Assembly (NCBI GenBank): GCA_022605425.2
Contig: CM061247.1
Span: 186,001 to 250,000, forward strand
Length of the DNA: 64,000 bases
From: Hamiltosporidium tvaerminnensis
Taxonomy: Eukaryota > Microsporidia > Dubosqiidae
Direction of reading: 5' to 3'
The notes under the pieces are model-generated. The model was not told the DNA's origin. It did not search any database and saw nothing but the letters and a program-made list of their open reading frames with translations. This document shows, one piece after another, positions 34,152 to 44,925 of this stretch. Numbering within the stretch: position 1 is the stretch's first letter; each line of letters opens with the position of its first letter. A program made the position numbers and the translations under genes.

Positions 34152-34811
34152 ATGTCACACAACAATTCTAAAGATAGTTGGTCTGATTATAATTTTAAAA
34201 GTAGCGAGAATAAATCAGAAATAAAACCAGAAAAACGGAAAATAAGTGAAACTATAGATAAAAATATTTTTGAGCAAAAACAATCTGACAAAGGTGATAA
34301 TAACGATTGGTCTACTGGTGCTACATATTCTAGTTGGGATGTAAATAAATCTTCTTCTAAAGATACAGAAAAGGAAGCAAATACTTGTAATGATTGGTCT
34401 GTTGATGCCCAACTTATAAATGAAAAAATTTCTGAGTATTCGCAACAGGAAGGTACTTCTACTGGGTGGAATACTGATCAAGGATGGAGTACTAATCAAA
34501 ACACTGATTGGAATACAAACCAAAATACTGGCTGGGATTCAAATCAACCTACAGATTGGAATACAAACCAACCTACGGATTGGAATACAAACCAAGCAAC
34601 TGGTTGGAATACAGACGAAAAAAATGAATATCAAAATACTGAACAGTCTTGGGACATAAACCATAATATCTCAATGCACGTTAATCCTTCAAATGAATGG
34701 GCGATTCATTCTACAAAAACACTTCTCGGTGTAAGAAAATACAAATTGGACATAAAAAGTATTTACGATGGCGAAAAACTTCTTACTGAAGGAAAGAAAA
34801 AAAATGAATAA
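34152..34811 (+). CDS. Tryptophan-rich WG/GW-repeat protein
   Basis: 219 residues with thirteen tryptophans (positions 10, 53, 62, 82, 106, 112, 120, 128, 136, 144, 152, 167, 183). From W112 to W152 they are exactly eight residues apart in units like TDWNTNQP / TGWNTDQ, encoded by a 24-bp DNA repeat. The rest is Ser, Asn, Lys and Glu rich and should be disordered; only the C-terminal 35 residues (TLLGVRKYKLDIKSIYDGEK) look structured. The open frame starts 14 codons earlier at a TTG, but the ATG at 34152 follows CCCC (34144-34147) by four bases. Regularly spaced G/D-W motifs in disordered sequence resemble Argonaute-binding hooks, but also other low-complexity binding modules. The function is unknown. 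Confidence 0.8.
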   Translation: MSHNNSKDSWSDYNFKSSENKSEIKPEKRKISETIDKNIFEQKQSDKGDNNDWSTGATYSSWDVNKSSSKDTEKEANTCNDWSVDAQLINEKISEYSQQEGTSTGWNTDQGWSTNQNTDWNTNQNTGWDSNQPTDWNTNQPTDWNTNQATGWNTDEKNEYQNTEQSWDINHNISMHVNPSNEWAIHSTKTLLGVRKYKLDIKSIYDGEKLLTEGKKKNE

Positions 34812-35304
34812 AAAATAATATTTTAAAATCAATAAAACTATCATTCAAACGAAATGTATTTACTAAAAAAATACAAGCAAATAAACATTAAATGTTTAAA
34901 CGGATTTCCAAGTATAAAAACTTTAAAAAAAATTTAGTATCAGATTTAATGAAATCTATTATTTCAAATAAATTTGTTAAAATGACTTATTAAAATTATA
35001 TTTTTAATTAGAAAAATATTTGTGTAATTTATAATAAATCTTGTACTAGAGAGATCAAGGATCACGATTAAAAATAAAAATTTAAAAACGAATATTTAAG
35101 CGTTTAAAATTTATTGCCGTTAAGTAAACTTTATTGTAATAAAACTTTTTGTTTAAAAATTTATATTTCTTTATTTCTTTAATGTATGTTGTATAATCTT
35201 ACAAATTTAATCTAAAAAGGTAAAAATTTTATATTAAAATTTCCAATTTCTAAATGTTTTTTTTACCAAATTTAATAGAAACGTGTAAAAATTTTATTTA
35301 AATT
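34812..35304. other. Intergenic region between WG protein and 305-aa gene
   Basis: Convergent 3' ends meet here. AT-rich, nothing recognised. Confidence 0.55.
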
Positions 35305-36222
35305 TTATATTTCTTTGAATATTAATCGATAATTACCGTAACAGCATTCGATTATGGTATCTTTAAGTTTGCATTCCATAAATTCATTTCTTTTAAGAAT
35401 TTTGTTTATCAAAAATACAAAATCGTTTTTTTGATTTTCATCGGTGAGAAAATTTATAAAATAATTTTTTGAGAGACAAACTTTGAAATATTTAATTTCT
35501 TGTTCAGAGTATCTAGAATTTAAAAGGGAAATGAGTTTTGAAGTAGAAAGGTTGTAATTGTTAAGTACTCTGCGTATATTACACAGTTCCTGGATATACG
35601 CATCTAAATATATTAGATACGACGGATCTAACAAATAATTTTGTTTATTTTTTATCTGACTATCTAAATACAAAGAAGTATTGTTGTTTCCTTTTATAGG
35701 TAATACGTCTTCCTTATAAAGAAAATTATTAATTACTTCTTCACAGCAACAAAGAACAATTTTACGACTTTCATAATTATCTAACGGATCGTAATTATAT
35801 TGCAAATTCAATAAAACATTTATATGTCGTGATGGAAGAAAATTATTTTGATTTATAATCATCTTGGAAGTTTGTAATATAAAGTTTATAAAGAGTGATC
35901 GTGCCTTAAGAAAAAATTCTCTATTTTTATGATTTTTTACAACTTGCAATATTTTCTGTATTTTTTTAGAATTATTGAATTTAAAATATGTCTGTAAATT
36001 ATTTAAAATAAATGTTTCTGTTTCATTATCTATAAATTCTGTATTTTCACTAATTTGTATGTACATATTTAGAGCTGCCAGTGTATCATTTTCTATGATG
36101 TACTTTTTTAACTGTTCAGATGTTTCTTTTGTAGAGTGTTTGTTTCGTAAAAGACACAGTTTTTGAAGTGTGGTATCGTATTTCTTAAATTTTTGTAGCA
36201 ATGTTTCTGTAAAACTTGGCAT
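35305..36222 (-). CDS. Hypothetical protein, 305 residues
   Basis: An uninterrupted frame with normal protein composition. Predicted mostly helical from its heptad-like Leu/Ile pattern; several Cys pairs (IVLCCCEEV, ECCYGNYR) but no regular zinc motif. No signal sequence, membrane segment or catalytic motif is visible. The ATG at 36220-36222 is preceded by ACC only. It lies 650 bp downstream of the P-type ATPase on the same strand, but there is no sign of co-transcription. It could be a scaffold-like subunit of a conserved complex that has diverged beyond recognition by eye; I do not name one. Confidence 0.75.
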   Translation of the reverse strand: MPSFTETLLQKFKKYDTTLQKLCLLRNKHSTKETSEQLKKYIIENDTLAALNMYIQISENTEFIDNETETFILNNLQTYFKFNNSKKIQKILQVVKNHKNREFFLKARSLFINFILQTSKMIINQNNFLPSRHINVLLNLQYNYDPLDNYESRKIVLCCCEEVINNFLYKEDVLPIKGNNNTSLYLDSQIKNKQNYLLDPSYLIYLDAYIQELCNIRRVLNNYNLSTSKLISLLNSRYSEQEIKYFKVCLSKNYFINFLTDENQKNDFVFLINKILKRNEFMECKLKDTIIECCYGNYRLIFKEI

Positions 36223-36875
36223 GGTAAAAAAAGGAAGAAGATATTTGTATAAAATGTAAAGGAGAATTTTCGATTCTTTTTAAAATTATTGGTTACTGTA
36301 AAAATACGATAAGATTATTCGAAGATAAGAAACGGGACAAAATTTTCTTTTTTTTATTATTTGTTCTTGAAATAGGAGAATTTCTTTATAAAGAAATTAT
36401 ATTTTCTTATAATATATATAGAATTGAAAAATTTGATGTAAAACAAAGATTATGAATCGAGTTTAATAAATAATTATATATAAAAAAAATGAAGGTTATG
36501 AAGAATGGGGAATGAAGATATATTTGGTCAAAATATTTCATTTTAATAAAATTCTATAATTTAACCAATTAAATTAATTCTTTTAAAAAAAATAAATGAA
36601 TTAACAATTTTTTATTTAACATATACCATCGCTACACTTAAATCCAATATGTTCACAATTGTTTTTTTTATCATAAAATACCATCTCAGATGCTAAAAAT
36701 GAATCGGTATTGTAATATCCACAGTTTTAATTCTTTTAACTCCAATGAATTAAATGAAACTAATAAAACTCATTTACTCAACAACCGATATTTCAGACTC
36801 TTCAAATTTGCTTACTTCGCCGCCAAAAGTATAATATATCTTCAAAAAAATGCAATATAGTTTTAAATAATACAA
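36223..36875. other. Intergenic region
   Basis: No gene seen. TTTTAATAAAATTCTATAAT at about 36541 resembles the retrotransposon 3' end, but the match is too short to call. Confidence 0.5.
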
Positions 36876-39800
36876 CTACAAGTTCTTTGAGCCGTACATA
36901 TTATAATTTTTTCTTATATATTTTCTAATATTGTCCCAAATGAGTATAATGAATCCAAATAAAACAGGAAAAACAAACGGTAAAAAAGATACAGGTCTGG
37001 ACAAAAGTAGGTAATTAAATGCAGGAATATAAAGTATTGAAATACCAAATAAAAGACCGATAAGCGTACCATAAATAGGTAGCATATTTCTAAATGTACT
37101 TATACCGAAATATTCATTTTTTCTTTTACAAGTTAACAGATTGAATGCTTGTGATATTAAAATACTAAAGAAATAGGAACTCTGTGCTCTGTAAAGAATA
37201 TCAAGTTGAACTTCTGAATTTAAAGAAATACCGTTTTCTAAAAATATATTTTTACTTTCCAGTTTGAAGTAATCCTGAGAGGACATAAAGAAATATGTTA
37301 TTGGAACGTTTGATAAGTATAGAGTTATAAAGAATGAAGTCAAACATCCTAGTGTAATAAGAGTGCCTGCTTCTAAATATGCCCAGGATAAAAGATCGAT
37401 GTCACATAATGTTTCACCGGTTTCTTTTTTTAAAAAAATGTTTTTTATTTTTCTAAAAAAAGAAAAGAGAAAAACTTTTTCTGCTAAAATATTTCTTCTA
37501 ACTAATAAAGAAGGTTCGGTGTTTATTTCTAGGACTGTATTGGGATTGTTGGAGGCTTCTGGATTTGTATCACTGATATCAGTGTTTTTATTATTTAATG
37601 TATTGGCGGTGGTTGTGTTGTTTATATTGTCTATATTCCTAGTAAGTAATTTTCTTGGTGGATCGTGCATTAGATTACCTTCTGGTGGTTCAAAAGCCAG
37701 AGAAACAGCAGGTAAAAATTCAGTAAATAAATCTATAAGCATAAGTAGTAACGAGGACATGGGAGAAGGAACACCAAATGCCACAAATAATAGGAAAGGA
37801 ATAACTTGTGGTGTAATGTGTGACAAAATGTAACGAATGCTTTTTTTTAGATTTGAAAAAATGAGTCTTCCTTCTAATACGCCGTTTACGATTGAAGGAA
37901 AATTGTCATCTAAAATAATCATTTTGGCTGCTTCTTTAGAAACATCACTCGCCGTTTTATTCATAGAAATACCAAGATGGGCTTTTTTCAATGCTGGGCT
38001 ATCATTAACTCCATCACCACTTACACCAACAATATGTCCTTTTTCTTGAAATTTTTCAACTATTTTTAATTTTTGTTTTGGTGATGTTCTGGCAAATATA
38101 ATTTCTCGTTTTGAAAGAATTATGTTCCAATCTCTATCAGATAAATTGTCTATTTCTGTTCCACTTATTATTTCTACATCGTATTGATCTTCTTTCACAT
38201 CTTTGATTGGAATATTTAAAAGTGAAGCAGCTTGTTCTTTTGTTTTTCCTGAAACCAACGTTATTTTTCTTGCTATCGACTCTGCCGTTAAATGATGGTC
38301 ACCTGTAACCATTACTACTTGAATACCGGCTTTTCTTAATTGTGTTATGGCGTCCTTGACACCTTTTTTTGGTGGATCTAAAATACCGATTGTGCATAGA
38401 AAAGTAAGATCCTTAGGATTTATTCCAAAATTGTGTTTGTTTAAATTAACAGATAAATCGTTTGTATTTTCATTATTTGTACTTTTCTTTACTTTTTTCA
38501 TTTTACTTAAATATTCCTCCTTATTTATTATTTTATATGCCATTCCAATAACTCTGTGTCCATTCGAGGCAAAATCATCGTATTTCGTATAAAAGGTATT
38601 TCTAAATTCGTCATTTATTTTCAAATCAGAATCATTAAATCTTCGATATGAACAATAATTTAATATTCTTTCAGGTGCTCCTTTCATATAAACAATAAAA
38701 TTCTCTTCTTCTTCATAAACCACAACATGTAGCTTGGTTTCACTAGAAAATGGAATTTCTCCCAATTTATTTTCTCTTATTCTACTTATGTCCATAACCA
38801 AGTCACTAATTTTATTCATATAATCTAATCCGAAATTCATTAAGGCGGTTTCAGTTGGATCTCCAACAATTTTATTTTTGTTATTTACTTTTGCATTGTT
38901 ACACAAACAACAAATTTTTATGAGTTCTTTAAGATTTTTTACATTCAAATTAATACTTTCTAATGCTAATGCATCACATTCTTCTTTTTTAATAGTAGAA
39001 GTCGTATTTGAGTCAAGATTGCTGATATTTTCTGATTGAATATCATTTTGAATTTCTAAATATCTTTCATTTTTATCTTTTTTACTTTTTGTTTCTTTAG
39101 AATCACTCTTATATTTCAAAATGGAATATGAAGATTCGTTGATCCATAAAGTATTACATGCCATTTTTCCTTTTGTGAGAGTGCCTGTTTTATCCGAAGC
39201 AAGTAAACTAATGGATCCTAGGGTTTCGACTGCTCTTAAATCTTTAACCAAAACATTTTTGCTGGCCATTCTCTTGGCTGCGATTACAAGTAAAATGGTA
39301 ACCGTAGCCGGTAATCCTTGTGGTACGAAGGCTATGAAGACACCGATACAAAACGATAAATTATCTACAAAAGTAAATCCATTTATAAGTGCGATAATGT
39401 AAAATATAAAAGAAGTTATGAATGCGATACATCCAAGTTTTTTGACATAGTCATTAATTTCTTCGGTTAGTTGACTTTTTTCTGATTTTTTATTGACAGT
39501 AAGATTAGCAATTTTTCCTAAAATAGTATTATTTCCTACTTTTATAACGATTCCTTTTCCTTCACCAGAAACAACTTCGTTTCCACTAAATACCAAATTT
39601 GAAGCGTGTAATACGTCTGATCGAGATATTTCTGTATCTTTAAGGACAGGTACGCTTTCGCCTGTGATAGAAGAATTGTTTACTTTTAGCTCGTTACAAT
39701 ACATTAATCTACAATCTGCTCCTACTTTTTCACCAAGTTTAAATAGTAAAATATCGCCTACCACAATTTCGCTTGCGAAGATTTCTTCTTCAACTCCATT

Positions 39801-40331
39801 TCTAATTACTCTTGCTTTTTGTGGTACCAAAGTATTGAAACCTTTGATTATTTCAGCTGCTTTGTATTCTTGATAGAATTCCATCAAAGTATTAAGAAGA
39901 CAGACAATAATTATGGTGAAAGATAAGTAAAGATTGAGTATTAGTTTGTTGTTTAGCAGATAAATAGTAAAGGACATAAATGATGCGATAGTTAGTAAAA
40001 TATTAAAAGATTGAAAATATATCTTAAAAAATTTTAAACCGACGAAATCTTTTTTGGGTTTAGAAAATGTATTTTCGCCAAAATTTAATTTAGCTGTTTC
40101 AATTTCTTCAGCGGTTCTACCTTTATCGGGATCTACAGTGTATTTTATAAATAATTCTTCTAAAGATATGGTATGTTCATTAGTTTCTTTACTTTGTGTT
40201 TGGCTAATGTGAGAAGTCTGTTCCATAGGAATATGAGTTTTATCCATTTTTGACATTTCTTTATTTGTATTTTCACTTGTTTGCGGAATTGGAATCATGG
40301 TTTTTTCCGTTTCTTTTGTTGTATGTTTCAT
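36876..40331 (-). CDS. P-type cation ATPase, Na+/K+-ATPase-like (type IIC)
   Basis: 1151 residues counted from the ATG at 40329-40331; four further codons upstream are open only from a TTG. P-type landmarks, numbered from this ATG: actuator TGES (223-226), M4 motif VPQGLPATVTI (336-346), phosphorylation site DKTGTLT (380-386), then KGAPE, the MVTGDHHLTA and GDGVNDSPALK hinge motifs. The stretch AAKRMASKNVLVKDLRAVET is the IIC signature. It would pump Na+ or K+ across the plasma membrane. The M4 ion-site Glu of PEGL is Gln here, as I recall for some fungal alkali-cation uptake pumps. A Thr/Glu-rich 55-residue N-terminal tail and an Asn/Thr-rich cytosolic insert (about 925-965) are extra. No CCC is seen near the start. 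Confidence 0.95.
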   Translation of the reverse strand: MKHTTKETEKTMIPIPQTSENTNKEMSKMDKTHIPMEQTSHISQTQSKETNEHTISLEELFIKYTVDPDKGRTAEEIETAKLNFGENTFSKPKKDFVGLKFFKIYFQSFNILLTIASFMSFTIYLLNNKLILNLYLSFTIIIVCLLNTLMEFYQEYKAAEIIKGFNTLVPQKARVIRNGVEEEIFASEIVVGDILLFKLGEKVGADCRLMYCNELKVNNSSITGESVPVLKDTEISRSDVLHASNLVFSGNEVVSGEGKGIVIKVGNNTILGKIANLTVNKKSEKSQLTEEINDYVKKLGCIAFITSFIFYIIALINGFTFVDNLSFCIGVFIAFVPQGLPATVTILLVIAAKRMASKNVLVKDLRAVETLGSISLLASDKTGTLTKGKMACNTLWINESSYSILKYKSDSKETKSKKDKNERYLEIQNDIQSENISNLDSNTTSTIKKEECDALALESINLNVKNLKELIKICCLCNNAKVNNKNKIVGDPTETALMNFGLDYMNKISDLVMDISRIRENKLGEIPFSSETKLHVVVYEEEENFIVYMKGAPERILNYCSYRRFNDSDLKINDEFRNTFYTKYDDFASNGHRVIGMAYKIINKEEYLSKMKKVKKSTNNENTNDLSVNLNKHNFGINPKDLTFLCTIGILDPPKKGVKDAITQLRKAGIQVVMVTGDHHLTAESIARKITLVSGKTKEQAASLLNIPIKDVKEDQYDVEIISGTEIDNLSDRDWNIILSKREIIFARTSPKQKLKIVEKFQEKGHIVGVSGDGVNDSPALKKAHLGISMNKTASDVSKEAAKMIILDDNFPSIVNGVLEGRLIFSNLKKSIRYILSHITPQVIPFLLFVAFGVPSPMSSLLLMLIDLFTEFLPAVSLAFEPPEGNLMHDPPRKLLTRNIDNINNTTTANTLNNKNTDISDTNPEASNNPNTVLEINTEPSLLVRRNILAEKVFLFSFFRKIKNIFLKKETGETLCDIDLLSWAYLEAGTLITLGCLTSFFITLYLSNVPITYFFMSSQDYFKLESKNIFLENGISLNSEVQLDILYRAQSSYFFSILISQAFNLLTCKRKNEYFGISTFRNMLPIYGTLIGLLFGISILYIPAFNYLLLSRPVSFLPFVFPVLFGFIILIWDNIRKYIRKNYNMYGSKNL

Positions 40332-42011
40332 ATTTGTAAACAAAAAAATAAATTATATATTTGACCTCCTTTATTGCAATTAGAACCAAATAGAACATTT
40401 CTTAAAAACATAACAAATAATGTTTAAAGTAAATTTTTTAACTTATTATCTATTTATGCACAGTTTATATTGGAACAAATTATATCTATATCTTAGATTT
40501 ATTTATGCATCAAAACATATTTTTTTATCTAATTTAAATATTTTTTAAAAAAAATATGATAAATGATGATAAATAATAAGTAATTATTAAATTTTTATAG
40601 ATTTCGATTGGTCTATGAAGAAATAGAGGAACAAAACAAAAATGACAACTTTTAAAGAATTTAGAATTTATAAGAAAGTCATTTTATTTGAAATTGATAG
40701 ATACACTATAGATAGTTGTATATTAAAATTTTATTGGTTATAAAATTTTATGTTTAGTCTTATCAAATAAAAAAAATAATATTATATAAAATATTTATCA
40801 GATATTAGATCAAATAAAGATACTAATGAACAAATAAATTATTTAAAAATGTGAAACAAACTAATACAATCAACCAATAATCCTGATTAAATGATAGATT
40901 TTATTGTTTCCATATATAAAACAAGCTAATATAATCCACCAATAATTTCAATAAAAGAATGTACGTTCAAAATTCAATAGAGTTACAATTAAATGACCAA
41001 ATAAGAACTCTTTTACTAAAATAGTCAAATATACAATTACAATATAATTCTTGTACGTTTATTGAATTAATGCTATTTGCACTATTGGATACTATTTTTC
41101 TTCCCTTCACAGTAAACTGTAAATTTTTAAATTTAGCTAGTTAGTCGAATATAACTTTATCGATTTAAATTTCTTAGAAAATATTTTATACTTTTATCTA
41201 AATTGAATCAAATTATATAGCAATTAATCGTGAACTTCTAAAAATAGAAAACCCGAAATATAAAACATAGAAAATATATTCATCAGATCTTTTTACCAAT
41301 AGTGTACAATAGAAATCATAATCATTTAAAAATTTCATATTTCCCATCTATTCACCTATTATAAACTATTAAAGTAATATTTTTCATTTAAAAATTTAAA
41401 TATTTAGATTCATTCAATTAATACAAATTCTAATTAAATATTTTTTATTTTCTAATTATCTTTGAAGATATTTAAAATATATGTAAAAAAAAACAACCAC
41501 CATACAGTTATCTTGTATTTTTACAAAATAGAAATTTAACTCAGCGTATCGATTATTCAATATAAAATTTTTTTAATAATCAAATACGAAGAGAAAAGCT
41601 AAATTGCTAGTTTACAATGACTTATAGTAAGGTTTAAAAAATTAAAGTTTATTCTTTTAGAAATCTTAAGGTAAGAAATTCATAGTTTGGAAAATAAATT
41701 TTATAAGCCAAAAGAAATATTCTACAATTTAATAATGAATTTCTCTTTATTATCGAAGCAAATAATATCTATTTATATTCTAATGATATTTCATATTTTA
41801 AATATTTTTATCTTTTTTTTCTTTCCTTTAAAATATTTCTTTGTTCTAGGTTTGTATAACTTAATTTTTATTATAAAAAGATGCAATAAATAAAAAACAG
41901 TGAAAAGTCCTAAGTTTCTAATTCTAGTAAAGTATTTCATTTTTTTAATTGAATTTATTTTTAACTTAAAAAATTTGATTTAAAAAAAATATTACAACAC
42001 CTTTAATAATA
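40332..42011. other. Divergent intergenic region, ATPase / guanylyltransferase
   Basis: 1.7 kb of AT-rich sequence between two divergent genes. A 68-codon frame at 41687-41893 begins with TTG, has no start signal and encodes only Phe/Ile/Leu-rich sequence, so I leave it out. Confidence 0.55.
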
Positions 42012-43508
42012 ATGCTTTCATTAGAAGACGTAGGAAAAAAAGTGGATGAAAAAGAAAAATTTAAAATTTATAAAAAAATAATCGAAAAATTGAATTATCC
42101 GTTTATAGAAACGTTATATGTAAAGTTTTTTGGATCGCATCCAGTTACACTTTCAAACGAAACAATAGAATTGCTAATTAATAGAGATTATTACGTATGT
42201 GAAAAGAGTGACGGTATTCGTGTATTATTGTACATTTATAACGATAATAAATTTGTTTATTCGTTTTTTTTTGACAGAAAAAATGATTTTTACTTGGTAA
42301 ATATCAACAATAATATAAAAATTGGGACATATTTATTTGATGGAGAGTTGTATAACGATTTTGGTAAAAATTCAAGTGAAATCGTATTTTCTATTTTTGA
42401 TTGTTTAATTTATGAAGGAAATGATTTTTCTTTTCAAAATTTACAAAAAAGATTAGAGCTTTGTCAAAATTTTATTAATTTGTATAAAAATGTAGACGGT
42501 TTTAAGAAATATAAATTTAAAATTCAAGTCAAGCAGATGTTTAAAAGTTATGGATTTTATCAGGTTTATTCTGAAATCGATAACTTAGCACATAAAAACG
42601 ATGGGTTGATATTTACACCTGTGTATGAACCATATGTGTTTGGAAGGTGCTATACACTTCTAAAATGGAAACCGCCCAGTTTAAATACGGTAGATTTTTT
42701 GCTTAGAAAAAATAAAGAAGTAAAAAATTGTTATGAATTGCTATGTTTTGGCAAAAATAATGAAATGATTATTTTTGATCATTTTTTTGATTTTGAAATT
42801 GAGGAAGATAGAGGGAATGTTAAAGAATCTAATAAAATAAAAGAAAGCAATATTAATATGAAAAATGATTTATATAGAGGAGAAAAGGATGGTGAACGTG
42901 ATAGAAATCAAAATATAATACAAGAGGAAGAAAATAAAGGAGAGATGAAGAAGGACAAAGAAGATAGGCAAAGAGATGGAAATCAAAATATAATACAAGA
43001 GGAAGAAAATAAAGGAGAGATGAAGAAGGACAAAGAAGATAGGCAAAGAGATGGAAATCAAAATATAATACAAGAGGAAGAAAATAAAGGAGAGATGAAG
43101 AAGGACAAAGAAGATAGGCAAAGAGATGGAAATCAAAATATAATACAAGAGGAAGAAAATAAAGGAAAAATAAATCAGAATGATGAAGAGTTTGAAAGAA
43201 AGCGTTTTAAAATTAGTCAAGACAGTAGAATTCAAGATAAAACCGAAGAAGTTTATGATGGTAAAATCGGTGAATTTGTATATTTAAATAATTCTAAATC
43301 TATTGATTTGAATGATTTATCGATTAAAGATGGAGCATGGAGTCTTTTAAAAATAAGAAACGATAAAAACACGCCAAATTCTTTTAAAGTAATAATTAAT
43401 ATTATGTCATCAATTGAGGAAAATATATGTTTTGAAGAACTTACAAAACATTTTAAAAATATAAAGAATGGATGGAATTATAGAATATTAAATCACTTGA
43501 AACGATGA
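42012..43508 (+). CDS. mRNA-capping enzyme guanylyltransferase with repeat insertion
   Basis: 498 residues. All nucleotidyltransferase motifs are present: I, EKSDGIR with the GMP-accepting Lys65; [11 protein letters not shown] (106-113); IIIa, IFDCLIYEG (128-136); [11 protein letters not shown] (195-203); V, LLKWKPP...TVDF (214-229); [19 protein letters not shown] (441-457). The enzyme transfers GMP from GTP to the 5' diphosphate end of nascent mRNA in the nucleus. Between motif V and the closing OB-fold strands sits a highly charged insertion holding a 25-residue unit ([20 protein letters not shown] + RDGNQ) three times plus a partial copy. This makes the protein well over the length of compact microsporidian versions. 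The start has only CACC upstream (AACACCTTTAATAATAATG). The frame is intact, so the enzyme is probably functional. Confidence 0.95.
   Translation: MLSLEDVGKKVDEKEKFKIYKKIIEKLNYPFIETLYVKFFGSHPVTLSNETIELLINRDYYVCEKSDGIRVLLYIYNDNKFVYSFFFDRKNDFYLVNINNNIKIGTYLFDGELYNDFGKNSSEIVFSIFDCLIYEGNDFSFQNLQKRLELCQNFINLYKNVDGFKKYKFKIQVKQMFKSYGFYQVYSEIDNLAHKNDGLIFTPVYEPYVFGRCYTLLKWKPPSLNTVDFLLRKNKEVKNCYELLCFGKNNEMIIFDHFFDFEIEEDRGNVKESNKIKESNINMKNDLYRGEKDGERDRNQNIIQEEENKGEMKKDKEDRQRDGNQNIIQEEENKGEMKKDKEDRQRDGNQNIIQEEENKGEMKKDKEDRQRDGNQNIIQEEENKGKINQNDEEFERKRFKISQDSRIQDKTEEVYDGKIGEFVYLNNSKSIDLNDLSIKDGAWSLLKIRNDKNTPNSFKVIINIMSSIEENICFEELTKHFKNIKNGWNYRILNHLKR
42906..43166 (+). repeat. 75-bp coding tandem repeat in the capping enzyme
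   Basis: GATGGAAATCAAAATATAAT starts at 42975, 43050 and 43125, a period of 75 bp (25 codons), with an earlier unit starting near 42900. Copies are identical over most of their length, so the expansion is recent, and the period keeps the frame. Confidence 0.95.
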
Positions 43509-44095
43509 ATTCTGTGCATTGAATTATTAGGTTTAGATTACTTTTGTATAAATATTTATTTCTATTAAATAAATAATTATTGTATACAAAGACTTCTATT
43601 TTTAAGTTTAATATTTTCTCATTAAATTTATAAATTTAAAAATTATTTTTTTTATTTATGCATTTAATTAGTTATAAAGATATTGTATAATTCTGATTAG
43701 ATAGAAGATTTGACAGAAAATTGAAATATTAAAAAAAAATTATGTTTTTGTAACAATACGTATAAAATAAAACAGTTTACTTTCAAATATATTAAGAAAA
43801 GCAAATTTTTATTTAATTTACTAAACTAAAGAAAATTTTATTTCATTCGAATTAATATGCAAAATTTCAATAAAATATTTTAAAAGCTTTGTTAAGAAAA
43901 AAGAATTATTGGTGTGAAATTGCTTTCCTGGTATTGATATATTTATCGCATCATTTTATTTCATTAAATAAATCGAAAAGAAAATTATTGTATTTTGCTG
44001 TTTGTAAAATTTTGATTCTTTTAGTTTTCTTTTACATGAAAATAACAGTTAGATTTAAAAAACGATAAAAATATTAAAAAAACCAGAGCACCCTA
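43509..44095. other. Intergenic region
   Basis: AT-rich, no gene seen. The last ten bases carry the CCC signal of the next gene (44091-44093). Confidence 0.55.
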
Positions 44096-44815
44096 ATGTA
44101 CTACGATTTGAATATTCAAGAATCATTTGATACATCCGACATACAAGAATTGAATCAAACAGAATACGAAGGTTTCTGTATTACAAGAACATGTGATTCA
44201 AAAACGTATGCAAACAAAGATAAAATAAAAAAATTTAAAAACTTGACCAAAAAAATCTACAGCAAAGTAGAAATAGATATTGAAACAGAAGATTACAGCA
44301 CATTTCTATACACTAAAATACCATATTATGACGTAATATCACTCAAAATATCAAACAACACAATTCTCAAATCGGCTGTTAAAGAATGGCACCCTGATAT
44401 CATAACTTTTGATTTTACCAATCCTGATCTTAAATTACACAAAGGATATATCAAAGAAGGAATCCTTAAAAATATATTTTATGAAATTCCTATCAGAGAT
44501 GCCCTTTACGACACCAAAACCAAAATAAATTGGTTAAAAAATACGAATCAACTTTTAAAAATTACAAAAGGTAAAAATACTTTATTCAGTAGTAATGCTA
44601 CATGTTTTACTGAAATTAAAAGACCAATGGATATTGTTAAATTATTACAGTCATTAGGGATTTCAGAAGATCAAGGACATAAAATAATACAAAATTCTGA
44701 AGAATGTTTAAAAACATGTGCTTTTAAAAGATATTGTTATAGAGGTATATCTAATTCATTAGAAGAAGGACAATTAAAAAGAGATTTTATTATAAATCAA
44801 TTCATTGATATTTGA
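44096..44815 (+). CDS. RNase P/MRP subunit p30 (Rpp30/Rpp1 family)
   Basis: 239 residues with the p30 TIM-barrel pattern: strand motifs EWHPDIITFDF (about 97-107), an ILKNIFYEIPIRDALYD block (about 123-140), and the family hallmark TKGKNTLFSSNA (157-168), followed by a RPMDIVKLLQSLGISED segment. Rpp30 binds the specificity side of the RNA in RNase P and RNase MRP, which process tRNA 5' ends and rRNA in the nucleus or nucleolus. Length is slightly below human RPP30 (268). The ATG at 44096 follows CCC by two bases. A retrotransposon tail has inserted about 130 bp downstream of the stop. Confidence 0.92.
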   Translation: MYYDLNIQESFDTSDIQELNQTEYEGFCITRTCDSKTYANKDKIKKFKNLTKKIYSKVEIDIETEDYSTFLYTKIPYYDVISLKISNNTILKSAVKEWHPDIITFDFTNPDLKLHKGYIKEGILKNIFYEIPIRDALYDTKTKINWLKNTNQLLKITKGKNTLFSSNATCFTEIKRPMDIVKLLQSLGISEDQGHKIIQNSEECLKTCAFKRYCYRGISNSLEEGQLKRDFIINQFIDI

Positions 44816-44925
44816 AGAATATCTAAGGAATATTTATTTATTTAAGAATTAAACAATTATTTCTTAAATATTCCAAGATAAAGATTACAATATATTTGAA
44901 ATATTTTCTGTAAGTAATAACAGAA

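Noticed and set aside
41687-41893. Hydrophobic 68-codon frame between ATPase and capping enzyme
   Set aside because: Starts only at TTG, has no start signal and is low complexity.
42870-43235. 121-codon minus-strand frame with repeats
   Set aside because: It is the antisense shadow of the capping-enzyme repeat.
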